A stretch of 23,982 nt of DNA, from assembly GCA_964415885.1 (NCBI GenBank), contig CAYQCE010000054.1, forward strand, positions 1-23,982, given 5' to 3'. The position numbers were made by a program, and so were the translations under genes. Source of the DNA: CAYQCE01 sp964415885 (GTDB lineage Bacteria > Zixibacteria > MSB-5A5 > JAABVY01 > JAHJOQ01). The notes below the pieces were generated by a model, which was given only the letters and a program-made list of their open reading frames with translations, did not search any database and was not told where the DNA came from. Within the stretch, counting starts at the first letter, position 1. Every line of letters starts with the position of its first letter. Shown piece by piece: positions 1 through 7,788 of this stretch.

Positions 1-60
1 CTCGCCTGTTACATGTCAGCGTTTCCCTACAATTGAGCGGGCACTGGATTCCCGCCTACG

Positions 61-281
61 GGTTTGTCTAACGCCAAACCCTCGCGGGAATGACAGCGTG
101 GTGAGGTTTGTCTAACGCCAAACCCTCGCGGGAATGACAGGGTAGTAAGGTTTGTCTCGCAGCAGACCTCTTGCGGGAATGACAGGGTGGTGAAGCCTGC
201 TTAACAGCAAACCCTTGCGGGAATGACGGGGTAGTAAGGTTTGTTTCGCAGCAGACCTCTTGCGGGAATGACACGGTGGAG
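61..281. repeat. Tandem array of five 44-45 bp units
   Basis: Five head-to-tail units begin at 61, 105, 149, 194 and 238, with a degenerate sixth starting near 282. Each unit opens with a GGTTTGT-like stretch and closes with GCGGGAATGAC. The middle alternates between sub-types: CTAACGCCAAACCCTC in units 1 and 2, CGCAGCAGACCTCT in units 3 and 5, and AACAGCAAACCCT in unit 4. Units can fold: GGTTTG faces CAAACC in units 1 and 2, and GTCT faces AGAC in units 3 and 5. There are no unique spacers, so this is not CRISPR. The reading frames through it (CHSR... and VIPAR... peptides) are by-products of the repeat. Confidence 0.85.
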
Positions 282-406
282 GGCTTGTTTCCATCAGGCG
301 CGTGCAAGATGGCGGTGTATGGGGGCATTTGTAAGCGGCACATTTGGTGATTCGGCTTGTATATAGTCGGGCCGGGCGTATATTGTGCGGTGCCGTTGGA
401 GGTATG

Positions 407-1696
407 ATGCTTGTTTTGAAGTCGACAATCGAAGATGAGTTTCTGACCGAGCAGGGGATACTCCCCGGTTCGCGGCTTCTGAAAGTTAACGACGAAGAGG
501 TCTGCGATATTCTCGACTGGGAGTTCTATTCCTCCGCCGATGAGCTCGTGCTGCTGTTTGAGACCGAAAGCGGCGAGCTTGTCGAACTCGAAATCGAGCC
601 GGATGAACTCGCGGATCTCGATCTGGAATTCGAGCCCGATAAGTTGATGGTTTGCCGCAACCAATGTATCTTCTGTTTCATCCATCAGCTTCCGAAAGGG
701 TTGCGCCGCGCTCTGTATGTCAAGGATGAGGATTACCGTCTCTCATTCAAGCACGGCAACTATGTCACGCTGACGAACCTCACGGAAGCGGATTTCGCAC
801 GTATCGAGAGGCAGCGGCTCACGCCGTTGTATGTGTCGGTTCATACGACTGATGAAACTCTGCGAAGAAGAATGCTCGGCAGGGATGATATTCCGGAGCT
901 TGCGCCGCAACTGCGACGTCTTGTCGAAGCCGGAATCCAGATTCATACGCAGATTGTGTTGTGTCCGGGATTCAATGACGGCGAGGAGTTAGCGCGGACT
1001 GTTCGTGATCTTGCCGGCTACCATCCGGGTGTCGGCTCCGTTGCGGTCGTTCCGGTAGGTCTCACTTCACACCGGGCGAAGCTTCCCGAGATCGAGCCAC
1101 TGACACCATCGCTTGCGGAGATTGTGCTGGACCAGATTGGCGGGCTCTCGGCCGAGAATTTCGAACGGATCGGGATACCTTTTGTTTATCCGGCTGACGA
1201 GCTATTCATCCTTGCGGATAGGCCGATCCCGAAATCCGATTTCTATGGTGAATTTCCTCAGATCGAGAATGGTGTCGGTATGGTACGGCAGCTTCTCGAT
1301 TCAGAGACTGCGACAGATATTGAATTCGAGAGAGATACGCGTGCGACCATCTGCACCGGTCGACTGATCTCGAATGTCCTGCATGACGCACTCGCGGAAA
1401 AGTGGCGCTATGTTCGTGGTTTGAGCTATGAGATAGTGACGGTTCCGAATATACTCCTCGGTGAAAGGGTTACGGTTTCGGCACTCTTGTCGGGCGGAGA
1501 TATTGTGTCGTCACTGGATGGTCGAGATGTTGGCGATTTTGTGATCGTACCGCCGGACTGTCTGAATGATGATGGGTTGTTTTTGGATGACATGACATTG
1601 ACGGATCTCGAAGACAGATTTGGTGTGCCGTTCGTCGAGGCGGACGATTCACCGGCGATGACTCTCGTGAAGATCAAGATGGAGTTGGGATTGTGA
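407..1696 (+). CDS. DUF512 family radical-SAM-like Fe-S protein with N-terminal PDZ domain
   Basis: The protein has about 429 residues. It begins with a PDZ-like segment (about residues 1-60, containing GILPGSRLLKVND), followed by a cysteine cluster CRNQCIFC at about 83-90 that gives the CxxxCxxC spacing of radical SAM enzymes. Next comes the family signature LYVKDEDYRLSF and GNYVTLTN, then a TIM-barrel-like region and the DUF512 C-terminus. The biochemical function of this family is unproven. A GGAGG at 398-402 suits the ATG at 407 (spacing 4) better than the ATG at 404. A TTG at 344 would add 21 residues but has no clear ribosome site. The stop overlaps the GTG start of der by four bases, so the two are probably translationally coupled. 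Linkage of this family to der is also known in other bacteria, which supports the family call. Confidence 0.9.
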   Translation: MLVLKSTIEDEFLTEQGILPGSRLLKVNDEEVCDILDWEFYSSADELVLLFETESGELVELEIEPDELADLDLEFEPDKLMVCRNQCIFCFIHQLPKGLRRALYVKDEDYRLSFKHGNYVTLTNLTEADFARIERQRLTPLYVSVHTTDETLRRRMLGRDDIPELAPQLRRLVEAGIQIHTQIVLCPGFNDGEELARTVRDLAGYHPGVGSVAVVPVGLTSHRAKLPEIEPLTPSLAEIVLDQIGGLSAENFERIGIPFVYPADELFILADRPIPKSDFYGEFPQIENGVGMVRQLLDSETATDIEFERDTRATICTGRLISNVLHDALAEKWRYVRGLSYEIVTVPNILLGERVTVSALLSGGDIVSSLDGRDVGDFVIVPPDCLNDDGLFLDDMTLTDLEDRFGVPFVEADDSPAMTLVKIKMELGL

Positions 1697-3015
1697 AACG
1701 CCTTCCGGTGGTTGCGATAGTAGGCCGACCTAATGTCGGCAAATCGACATTGTTCAACCGCATCCTTCAGGAGCGTGTAACGGTTGTCGACAACATGCCG
1801 GGAGTCACCCGGGACCGTGTGTATGGTATCGCTGACTGGAACGGCAGGGACTTTCATTTGATCGACACTGGAGGGTTTCTTCCCGAGAGCGAGGATGTGA
1901 TTGACCGCATGGTGCGTGAGCAGGCTGAAATCGCGATTGAAGAGGCGGACCTTGTTCTGTTTATGGTTGATTGCCGCGTCGGCTTGACCGACCTCGATCA
2001 GGGTATAGCCCGCAAGCTGCAGCGATCTAACCGCCGAGTCATCGTGGTTGCGAACAAGGCAGATACCGAGACTCATCAACTGGGGGTTGGAGAATTCTAC
2101 GGCCTCGGGCTCGGTGATCCGATTGACATCGCCGCCGCGAGTGGATACAATGTCGGAGATCTTCTCGATCTCGTAGTCGATGCAATTCCGGAAGCCGAAC
2201 CGATTCCCGAGACGGACAAGCTCAAGATTGCGGTTGTGGGGCGACCGAACGTCGGGAAGTCTTCGTTCGTGAATTTTCTTTGCGGAAAGAACCGCCAGAT
2301 AGTGACGGATATACCCGGCACGACTCGCGATTCGGTTGATACCGAAATCGAGTATGAGGGGCAGCGCTATGTGCTGATCGATACCGCGGGCTTGCGGCGA
2401 AAGTCTCGCGTTAAGGAGAATCTCGAGTTCTACACTACACTGCGAACAATTAAGGCGGTGCAGCGTGCGGATGTCGTCGCTGTCTTGATCGAGGCTCACG
2501 AAGGGCTTATGCACCAGGATATCCAGGTGATAGAGCAGGTGCACGAATTCAGAAAGGGCATACTGCTCGTGGTCAATAAATGGGATCTGATTGGGGAGAA
2601 GACAACCTCGATAGCCTCCGAGTATGCCGAATCGATCAAGCGTAAGATCCAGACGCTGTCATACATTCCAATCGTATTCGTTTCGGCCAAGACAGGTCAG
2701 CGGACGGTCAATGTGCTGAAACTCTGTTCTCAAATCGATCATCGTCAGAACCAGAGAGTGCAAACTGCGCAGTTGAATCGATTCCTCGAGGAAACGGTCA
2801 ACAAGAGACATCCGGCAGCAGCAAAAGGGAAGTACATTAAGCTCTATTATATTACTCAAAGCGAGGTCAAGCCGCCGACATTCGTAATCTTCTGCAACTA
2901 CCCGAAGCTTCTTCAGAAGCAGTATCTGCGGTACATCGAAAACAGGCTGAGAGAGCGATGGGATTTAGAAGGAGTCCCGGTCAGGATTAAGGTCAGATCA
3001 GGGAAGGGGAGATGA
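1693..3015 (+). CDS. der: Ribosome assembly GTPase Der (EngA)
   Basis: Essential double-GTPase that acts in late maturation of the 50S ribosomal subunit. The 440-residue protein has two complete G domains. The first has GRPNVGKST at 11-19, an atypical DTGG (rather than DTPG or DTAG) G3 at 58-61, and NKAD at 121-124. The second has GRPNVGKSS at 183-191, DTAG at 230-233 and NKWD at 295-298. A KH-like C-terminal domain follows and ends in a basic tail. Length and order match the family. Translation starts at GTG, which overlaps the stop of the preceding gene (GTGA). Its own stop overlaps the ATG of rlmN (ATGA). The three genes therefore form one tightly packed unit. Recognition of both G domains makes this assignment secure. 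Confidence 0.98.
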   Translation: MKRLPVVAIVGRPNVGKSTLFNRILQERVTVVDNMPGVTRDRVYGIADWNGRDFHLIDTGGFLPESEDVIDRMVREQAEIAIEEADLVLFMVDCRVGLTDLDQGIARKLQRSNRRVIVVANKADTETHQLGVGEFYGLGLGDPIDIAAASGYNVGDLLDLVVDAIPEAEPIPETDKLKIAVVGRPNVGKSSFVNFLCGKNRQIVTDIPGTTRDSVDTEIEYEGQRYVLIDTAGLRRKSRVKENLEFYTTLRTIKAVQRADVVAVLIEAHEGLMHQDIQVIEQVHEFRKGILLVVNKWDLIGEKTTSIASEYAESIKRKIQTLSYIPIVFVSAKTGQRTVNVLKLCSQIDHRQNQRVQTAQLNRFLEETVNKRHPAAAKGKYIKLYYITQSEVKPPTFVIFCNYPKLLQKQYLRYIENRLRERWDLEGVPVRIKVRSGKGR

Positions 3016-4073
3016 GCTCGAATACAGAGATGAGAGACATCACGGATTTTTCGCTGCGTGAACACGAGGATCTTGCCCAGGAACTGACCGGCAAGCGCTT
3101 TGCCGGGAGGCAGCTTTTCGGGTGGATTCATCGCCACCATTCATCCGATTTTTCAGAGATGACGAATCTATCGAAGGACTTCAGGTCTTACTTGAATGAG
3201 GGTTTCACAATCCGTCTGCCGCGAGTCGAGAGGATGCAGGAGTCGGAGATCGACGGCACGAAGAAGTTCCTTCTAACGCTTCGCGACGACTCGAATATAG
3301 AGACCGTGTTCATCCCCGGAAGACGAAACACGATTTGTGTGTCGAGTCAGGTCGGTTGTCCCCTTGGCTGCAAATTCTGTTTGACTGGGAAGATGAGTGG
3401 AAATCGCGATCTGACGCCATCGGAGGTCGCGGGTCAAATCTATGCTGTAGACAAGATACTGAGCGAAGGGCCGGAGCAATTTCAGAACATCGTATTCATG
3501 GGAATGGGGGAGCCGTTCCTGAATTACGACAACGTTATGGCCGGTATTGAGATGATCTGTGATGATCTTGGGATGGGCATCGCCGCGAAGAGAATAACGA
3601 TCTCGACCGTCGGGATAATACCGGGTATCTTTCGACTCGCTGATTCTGGATCGAAGGTCCGCCTCGCTGTGTCACTCCATGCGGCAGACAGCGAATTGCG
3701 GACCAGAATCGTTCCGGTGAATCGGAAGTACCCGCTGCATGAGCTCAAGGAAGCTATGCGTTATTATGCCGAGAAGACCAAAGAGCGGCTGACGCTCGAG
3801 TATTGCTTGATTGGTGGGGTCAATGACTCAATACAGTGCGCAAAGGCCCTAGTGACATTTATTCACGAGCTGCCGTGCAAGATAAACCTGATTCGCTATA
3901 ATCCCGCTCCCGGCCTGCCGGAGGATTTCAGGGCGCCGTCGGAAGAGGCGGTGCAGGCGTTTATGGATTATCTGTATCCCCGGTGTCCCGCAGTCACGCT
4001 CCGTAAGTCAATGGGGGCTGATATACTTGCAGCCTGCGGCCAGCTGGCGAACACCACGGGACGAACGAAATAA
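3012..4073 (+). CDS. rlmN: Dual-specificity RNA methyltransferase RlmN
   Basis: Radical SAM enzyme that methylates C2 of A2503 in 23S rRNA and of A37 in certain tRNAs. The protein has 353 residues. The 4Fe-4S/SAM cysteines are Cys116, Cys120 and Cys123 (CPLGCKFC). The SAM-binding GMGEP motif lies at about 164-168. The C-terminal cysteine that carries the covalent RNA intermediate is Cys342 (AACGQL), so both conserved cysteine sites are present and the enzyme should be active. The ATG overlaps the der stop and has an AAGGGGA ribosome site just upstream inside der. It is the last gene of the DUF512-der-rlmN unit; the next promoter starts within about ten bases of its stop. Confidence 0.97.
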   Translation: MSSNTEMRDITDFSLREHEDLAQELTGKRFAGRQLFGWIHRHHSSDFSEMTNLSKDFRSYLNEGFTIRLPRVERMQESEIDGTKKFLLTLRDDSNIETVFIPGRRNTICVSSQVGCPLGCKFCLTGKMSGNRDLTPSEVAGQIYAVDKILSEGPEQFQNIVFMGMGEPFLNYDNVMAGIEMICDDLGMGIAAKRITISTVGIIPGIFRLADSGSKVRLAVSLHAADSELRTRIVPVNRKYPLHELKEAMRYYAEKTKERLTLEYCLIGGVNDSIQCAKALVTFIHELPCKINLIRYNPAPGLPEDFRAPSEEAVQAFMDYLYPRCPAVTLRKSMGADILAACGQLANTTGRTK

Positions 4074-4078
4074 AAACC

Positions 4079-4107
4079 TTGACGTTTCCTTCGACCTCCA
4101 TTAGTTT
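4079..4107 (+). promoter_or_regulatory. Sigma-70 promoter for the B12 riboswitch transcript
   Basis: TTGACG (4079-4084) and TAGTTT (4102-4107) are separated by 17 bases. The predicted start at about 4114 lies only a few bases before the first riboswitch helix (4119), which is the arrangement expected of a riboswitch leader. The -10 is only a moderate match. Confidence 0.55.
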
Positions 4108-4118
4108 GATTCACGACA

Positions 4119-4286
4119 GATTCGGTGCAGAGCGCTTAATAGGGAAGACGGTGTGAGGCCGTCGCAGCCCCGCTACTGTAACCGGTTACGAAAACGAGCG
4201 GACCCAAAGATTGGTCCTGCCACTGCCTGAGGGCGGGAAGGCGCTCGCGAGTAGGATGACCCGGAAGCCAGGAGACCTGCCGAATC
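4119..4286 (+). ncRNA. Cobalamin riboswitch (AdoCbl/B12 aptamer)
   Basis: The closing P1 helix is a perfect 7-bp pair, GATTCGG (4119-4125) with CCGAATC (4280-4286). Inside are the hallmark blocks TTAATAGGGAA (about 4136-4145), GCAGCCCCGCTACTGTA (4164-4180) and the B12 box AGCCAGGAGACCTGCC (4266-4281). The order and spacing match the cobalamin class. It precedes a TonB-dependent receptor and should repress it when corrinoid is plentiful, as is known for btuB leaders. The tail at 4287-4373 holds the expression platform. There a weak hairpin, CTTGCG (4305-4310) with CGCAAG (4330-4335), is followed by ATTTT, and an alternative pairing reaches back to the B12 box. Confidence 0.96.
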
Positions 4287-4304
4287 CAAACCGAGAACCT
4301 TATC

Positions 4305-4340
4305 CTTGCGCGGGCAGGGCTGAGAGTCACGCAAGATTTT
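4305..4340 (+). terminator. Possible regulatory terminator of the B12 riboswitch
   Basis: CTTGCG and CGCAAG enclose a smaller helix GGCT/AGTC (4318-4321 with 4325-4328, one G-U pair), followed by ATTTT. The enclosed GGCAGGGCT (4313-4321) can instead pair with AGACCTGCC of the B12 box (4273-4281) at eight of nine positions. This gives a ligand-dependent choice. The T tract is short, so control at translation is also possible. Confidence 0.4.
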
Positions 4341-4373
4341 CAACCTTGGCATTCGCGCTGCAAGAGGCCTCAA

Positions 4374-6557
4374 ATGAGGTTGCAGCAGCTTTTTGCGGTA
4401 CTCCTTTTGGCAGTTGCGTTTGTGCGCCCGGTTCACGCCCAGTCCGATCTGAGTTTGCGCGGGATTGTTCTGGATTGCAGTAATTCAAGACCAATTGTTG
4501 ATGCCGAGATCTCATTTGATCACGCGCCGCTTGGAATCGAGACAGATGGTGACGGTGGATTCTCTGTCTACGGTTTACCGGAAGGTTCCTATACTGCTTC
4601 TGTCACAGCTCCTGCCTACCATGCGCGACACGACGTACGCGTTCGAATCGTGTCCGATTTCGCAGAACCTGTCACAATATGCCTCGAACCGAGAGTCTAC
4701 ACGGCTACTACTCAGACTGTGAAGGGTGATCGTAGTACTCCAGTTCTGAAACAAATAGTGATCGAGGCGGGGTCGCCGGAATTTCAGTCTGCGTCTACGC
4801 TCGGTGATCTGCTCGAGGAAATTCCGGATCTCGAGGTGAGTTTCACCGGCAGCAAATCAGGTGAAGCGAAGCTCTCGGTCAAGGGGGGGCCATCGAAAGA
4901 AGTGTTGGTTCTACTCAACGGGGTCAGTATCAATTCTCCGATCACGGGCGAGGCGGATATCAACTCTGTGCCGCTAAGCTCGGTGAGCAAGGTCGAATTC
5001 CGGGAGGGGGGCGAGTCTGCCGCATTCGGGGCGGGTGCTGTCGGTGGAGTGCTGTCGATAATGACCGCCTCAGACCGGAGAACGGATATCACCGTGGACG
5101 GTCTCACTGGCCAGTATGATGAGATGTCGTGGAGCGGGAACGCGAACATGGAATTAGGAAAGCTCGGTTCTATTGCAGCTACCCGATCGGGCTATACCGC
5201 GAGTAACGACTTCTTTTTTGATGACCTGAAGGGCGAGACACCGAGGAGACAGAACGCCGATATCTGGCGGATGAGTGAGAATTACTCGAGTTCGCTTGAT
5301 GCCCCAGGCTGGCCCGAGATAGAGCTGTCATTGAGCCGGTTCGAGCAGCGAAACGGGATCCCCGGTTTTCAATATCAGTTGAATCCGGCCGCTCGGAAGA
5401 ACGAGACGCGGAGCATCTTATCTGCTAGCGCACGAGTTGACCGACTCGATTGGTTTATTGATACGCGCTACTCGTTCAAAGTTTTCGAGCAGGGATATCT
5501 TGATACATTCAGCTTCATCGAGACCAACCACGAATATGAAAACGATCTTCATCAGATCAGCACCGATTTCGGCGCCAGCCTGCCGTACTCAATGTCTATT
5601 TCGATGGGCGTCAACGGAGCGTATGAGACTTTCGGGATAGATAACCTGACAGAGCCGAATCTCTCTTCCGAGAACATGGTCGAGCGGCGTCTTTCGCTTC
5701 TGGCGTCGATTCGCAAACACACGCCGCTTATCGAAGATCCCGTTGGGGTGAGCCTCGACGTGCGGGGAGGGCTGCGCAGCGATGTATCAAGCTTCAACGG
5801 GCCGGTCCACTCGCCCTCAGTTTGCGGCGGAATGGAGTTCCGCAGGTGGGCCGTGCTGAGGCTGGATGCGTCCTACGGCAAGTCGTTCAGGGCACCGTTA
5901 TATTCCTCGCTCTTCTGGAGCGACGGGACTTTCGCGGTGGGGAATCCCGATCTGGAACCGGAGCGTCTCGAACAGTCTGAGGCGGGCGCAAGTCTATCAT
6001 TTCCGGTCGCCGGTAAGCTGAGCATCTCAGCGACTTATACGCATTCTGCCTACCGCGATCTGATCTACTGGCATCGATCACATGACAACAAGTTCACGCC
6101 GAGGAATCTCTCGGGTGCGCTGATATTCGACAGGACATTCAGAGCCGATTGGGATATTGATCCGCTTAATCTGAAGGTCTCGTACAGTAATACCGATCAG
6201 ATATCGAAGAACCGGTCGTGGATAGATGTGCGTCATGACAGACAGCTGGTCTATCGTCCGCGATATCTTCAGCATTTCGCGGCACGATATTCGAACATAT
6301 TTCTGGATCTCGAGTACCGAGTGCGACACAGTTCCAAGCGATACATCCGCGACGCCAACACCAAGGAACTCCCGGGCTTCACGGTTTCGGACATTTCTGC
6401 CGGCCTGAAACTCGAAACGAATATCCTGTCCGCGCGATTGCAGTACGACATACACAATCTAACCAACACAGAATATCAACTAATCGAACGGTACCCGTTG
6501 CCGGGACGGAAATGGAGCCTGACCGCGAGGGTTACTGTGCCGATTGAGATGAACTGA
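4374..6557 (+). CDS. TonB-dependent outer-membrane receptor, probably for cobalamin (BtuB-like)
   Basis: The 727-residue protein has a Sec signal peptide ending near VHAQ (about residue 23). A carboxypeptidase-regulatory-like beta-sandwich follows (about 28-95, containing DAEISFDHAPLG). Next is a plug domain (about 125-235, with VLLNGVSIN and GAGAVGGVLSI) and a long beta-barrel ending in a short aromatic-poor strand. Known receptors of this family bind substrate outside and import it using TonB energy. The substrate is inferred from the cobalamin riboswitch that leads directly into the gene, and the sequence alone would not identify it. AAGAGG at 4362-4367 is the ribosome site. A propeller protein follows after 13 bases, so the two are probably co-transcribed. 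No TonB or inner-membrane B12 transporter is in the window. The N-terminal regulatory domain is typical of Bacteroidota-like receptors and absent from the Escherichia coli protein. Confidence 0.88.
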   Translation: MRLQQLFAVLLLAVAFVRPVHAQSDLSLRGIVLDCSNSRPIVDAEISFDHAPLGIETDGDGGFSVYGLPEGSYTASVTAPAYHARHDVRVRIVSDFAEPVTICLEPRVYTATTQTVKGDRSTPVLKQIVIEAGSPEFQSASTLGDLLEEIPDLEVSFTGSKSGEAKLSVKGGPSKEVLVLLNGVSINSPITGEADINSVPLSSVSKVEFREGGESAAFGAGAVGGVLSIMTASDRRTDITVDGLTGQYDEMSWSGNANMELGKLGSIAATRSGYTASNDFFFDDLKGETPRRQNADIWRMSENYSSSLDAPGWPEIELSLSRFEQRNGIPGFQYQLNPAARKNETRSILSASARVDRLDWFIDTRYSFKVFEQGYLDTFSFIETNHEYENDLHQISTDFGASLPYSMSISMGVNGAYETFGIDNLTEPNLSSENMVERRLSLLASIRKHTPLIEDPVGVSLDVRGGLRSDVSSFNGPVHSPSVCGGMEFRRWAVLRLDASYGKSFRAPLYSSLFWSDGTFAVGNPDLEPERLEQSEAGASLSFPVAGKLSISATYTHSAYRDLIYWHRSHDNKFTPRNLSGALIFDRTFRADWDIDPLNLKVSYSNTDQISKNRSWIDVRHDRQLVYRPRYLQHFAARYSNIFLDLEYRVRHSSKRYIRDANTKELPGFTVSDISAGLKLETNILSARLQYDIHNLTNTEYQLIERYPLPGRKWSLTARVTVPIEMN

Positions 6558-6570
6558 GAGGACATAGACC

Positions 6571-7788
6571 ATGCACAAAGTTGCAATTGCAGTCATAACC
6601 CTGTTGATTCTGATTCTCAGCGCAAGCTCAGCAGATGCGGACAGGCTGTTCGTCATAAACGGTCTCGCTGAGACACTAAGTGAAGTTGATCTGGACGATG
6701 GAACAGTGACGAATGATATCGCCACTCTCGGGCTTTATCCGAATGATATAATCATAGTTCGTGACTCGGCGTACATTATCAACTCGGGATCCGACAATGT
6801 CTTTGTGTACGATCTTGTTGTCGAGCAGATCGTCGATACTTACGATGTCGGTGCCGGCAGGAACCCATATCGCATCGTAGAAGTTGCGCCGGATACACTT
6901 CTGATCACAAACTGGCTCGCGAACAGCCTGACCCGGATCACGACAGCGGGACAGATAGTCGGTGAGTATCCGATTGACGGCACTAATCCGCAGGGAATGC
7001 TCGTAAGTGGAGATACGACATTTCTCACGACAGTGTCATTCGTTTGGCAGGACACATCGTACGACGCCGGAGTGGTGATCGCATGGGATAATCACGGAGA
7101 TTCTGCGGTTGCGGCATGCCCGGTCGGCAACAACCCGAACGATCTCACTATGGGACCGGACGGCAATCTGTGGATATGTTGCACGGGGCAGTATGATGGC
7201 ACCGGCTCGGTGTATGTGATTGATCCTGTATCGGTGGCAGTCATTGATTCGATCCTCACGGGAGGCGATCCGACAGACATAGCGATTGTGCCCAACGGCA
7301 TAGCGTTTCTTGCCGCCGGTAACGGCTGGTGGCCGCCGGGAAGCGAAGGCGATTTGATTACGATTGACGTGTCGAGTCACACGATTCTACATGGCTCCGG
7401 TGATCCGCTCAAGACCGACGGAGGGCCGATGAGCGTGATCATCGCTTCAGATTCCACCGTGTTCAGCTTCAATTTCGCGGCGAATACGGTGACTGAAGTC
7501 GATGCGAGTGGCAACGATTTGAGAAGATTCAATGTCGGTGATGGCGCCCAGATCGGTGCGATTCGATTTGACTGTCAGATCGCGCGCGGGGATGTGAATG
7601 GCACGGGTGCGATCGATATCGATGACATCGTGTATCTCATAGCCTATGTGTTCCAGGGCGGAGATGCCCCGGTCGAGTGCTCCGGTAAGAGCCTGGGGAA
7701 TGTTAACTGCTCGCTGGGAATTGATATAGACGACATAGTCTATCTGATTGCGTACGTTTTCCAGGGTGGCCCGGAGCCGTGTGATTAG
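6571..7788 (+). CDS. Secreted YncE/BtuG-like beta-propeller with C-terminal dockerin-like domain
   Basis: The 405-residue protein has a signal peptide (about 1-23, ending SADA) without a lipobox cysteine. Repeats of the YVTN/YncE type follow (DRLFVINGLAETLSEVDL, DNVFVYDLV, NSLTRITTAGQIV, GSVYVIDPVSVAVIDSILTGG), consistent with a seven-bladed propeller over about 24-335. Residues 340-405 form a dockerin-like pair: GDVNGTGAIDIDD and GNVNCSLGIDIDD, each followed by the identical IVYLIAYVFQGG, with Ca-binding Asp/Asn spacing. It lies 13 bases after the riboswitch-controlled receptor. In Bacteroides, propeller lipoproteins (BtuG) sit on BtuB and capture B12, and this is the best analogue. The function is inferred from context. 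The stop overlaps the convergent kinase gene by four bases. Confidence 0.8.
   Translation: MHKVAIAVITLLILILSASSADADRLFVINGLAETLSEVDLDDGTVTNDIATLGLYPNDIIIVRDSAYIINSGSDNVFVYDLVVEQIVDTYDVGAGRNPYRIVEVAPDTLLITNWLANSLTRITTAGQIVGEYPIDGTNPQGMLVSGDTTFLTTVSFVWQDTSYDAGVVIAWDNHGDSAVAACPVGNNPNDLTMGPDGNLWICCTGQYDGTGSVYVIDPVSVAVIDSILTGGDPTDIAIVPNGIAFLAAGNGWWPPGSEGDLITIDVSSHTILHGSGDPLKTDGGPMSVIIASDSTVFSFNFAANTVTEVDASGNDLRRFNVGDGAQIGAIRFDCQIARGDVNGTGAIDIDDIVYLIAYVFQGGDAPVECSGKSLGNVNCSLGIDIDDIVYLIAYVFQGGPEPCD

Noticed and set aside
61..281. Possible CRISPR array
   Set aside because: Units are contiguous, with no unique spacers between conserved repeats, and no cas genes are nearby.
68..685. Long minus-strand reading frame across the left repeat and the start of the DUF512 gene
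   Set aside because: Half of it is translated tandem repeat and the other half is antisense to a well-supported gene.
1426..2544. 372-codon minus-strand frame
   Set aside because: Antisense to the DUF512 gene and der, both firmly identified; no recognisable protein features.
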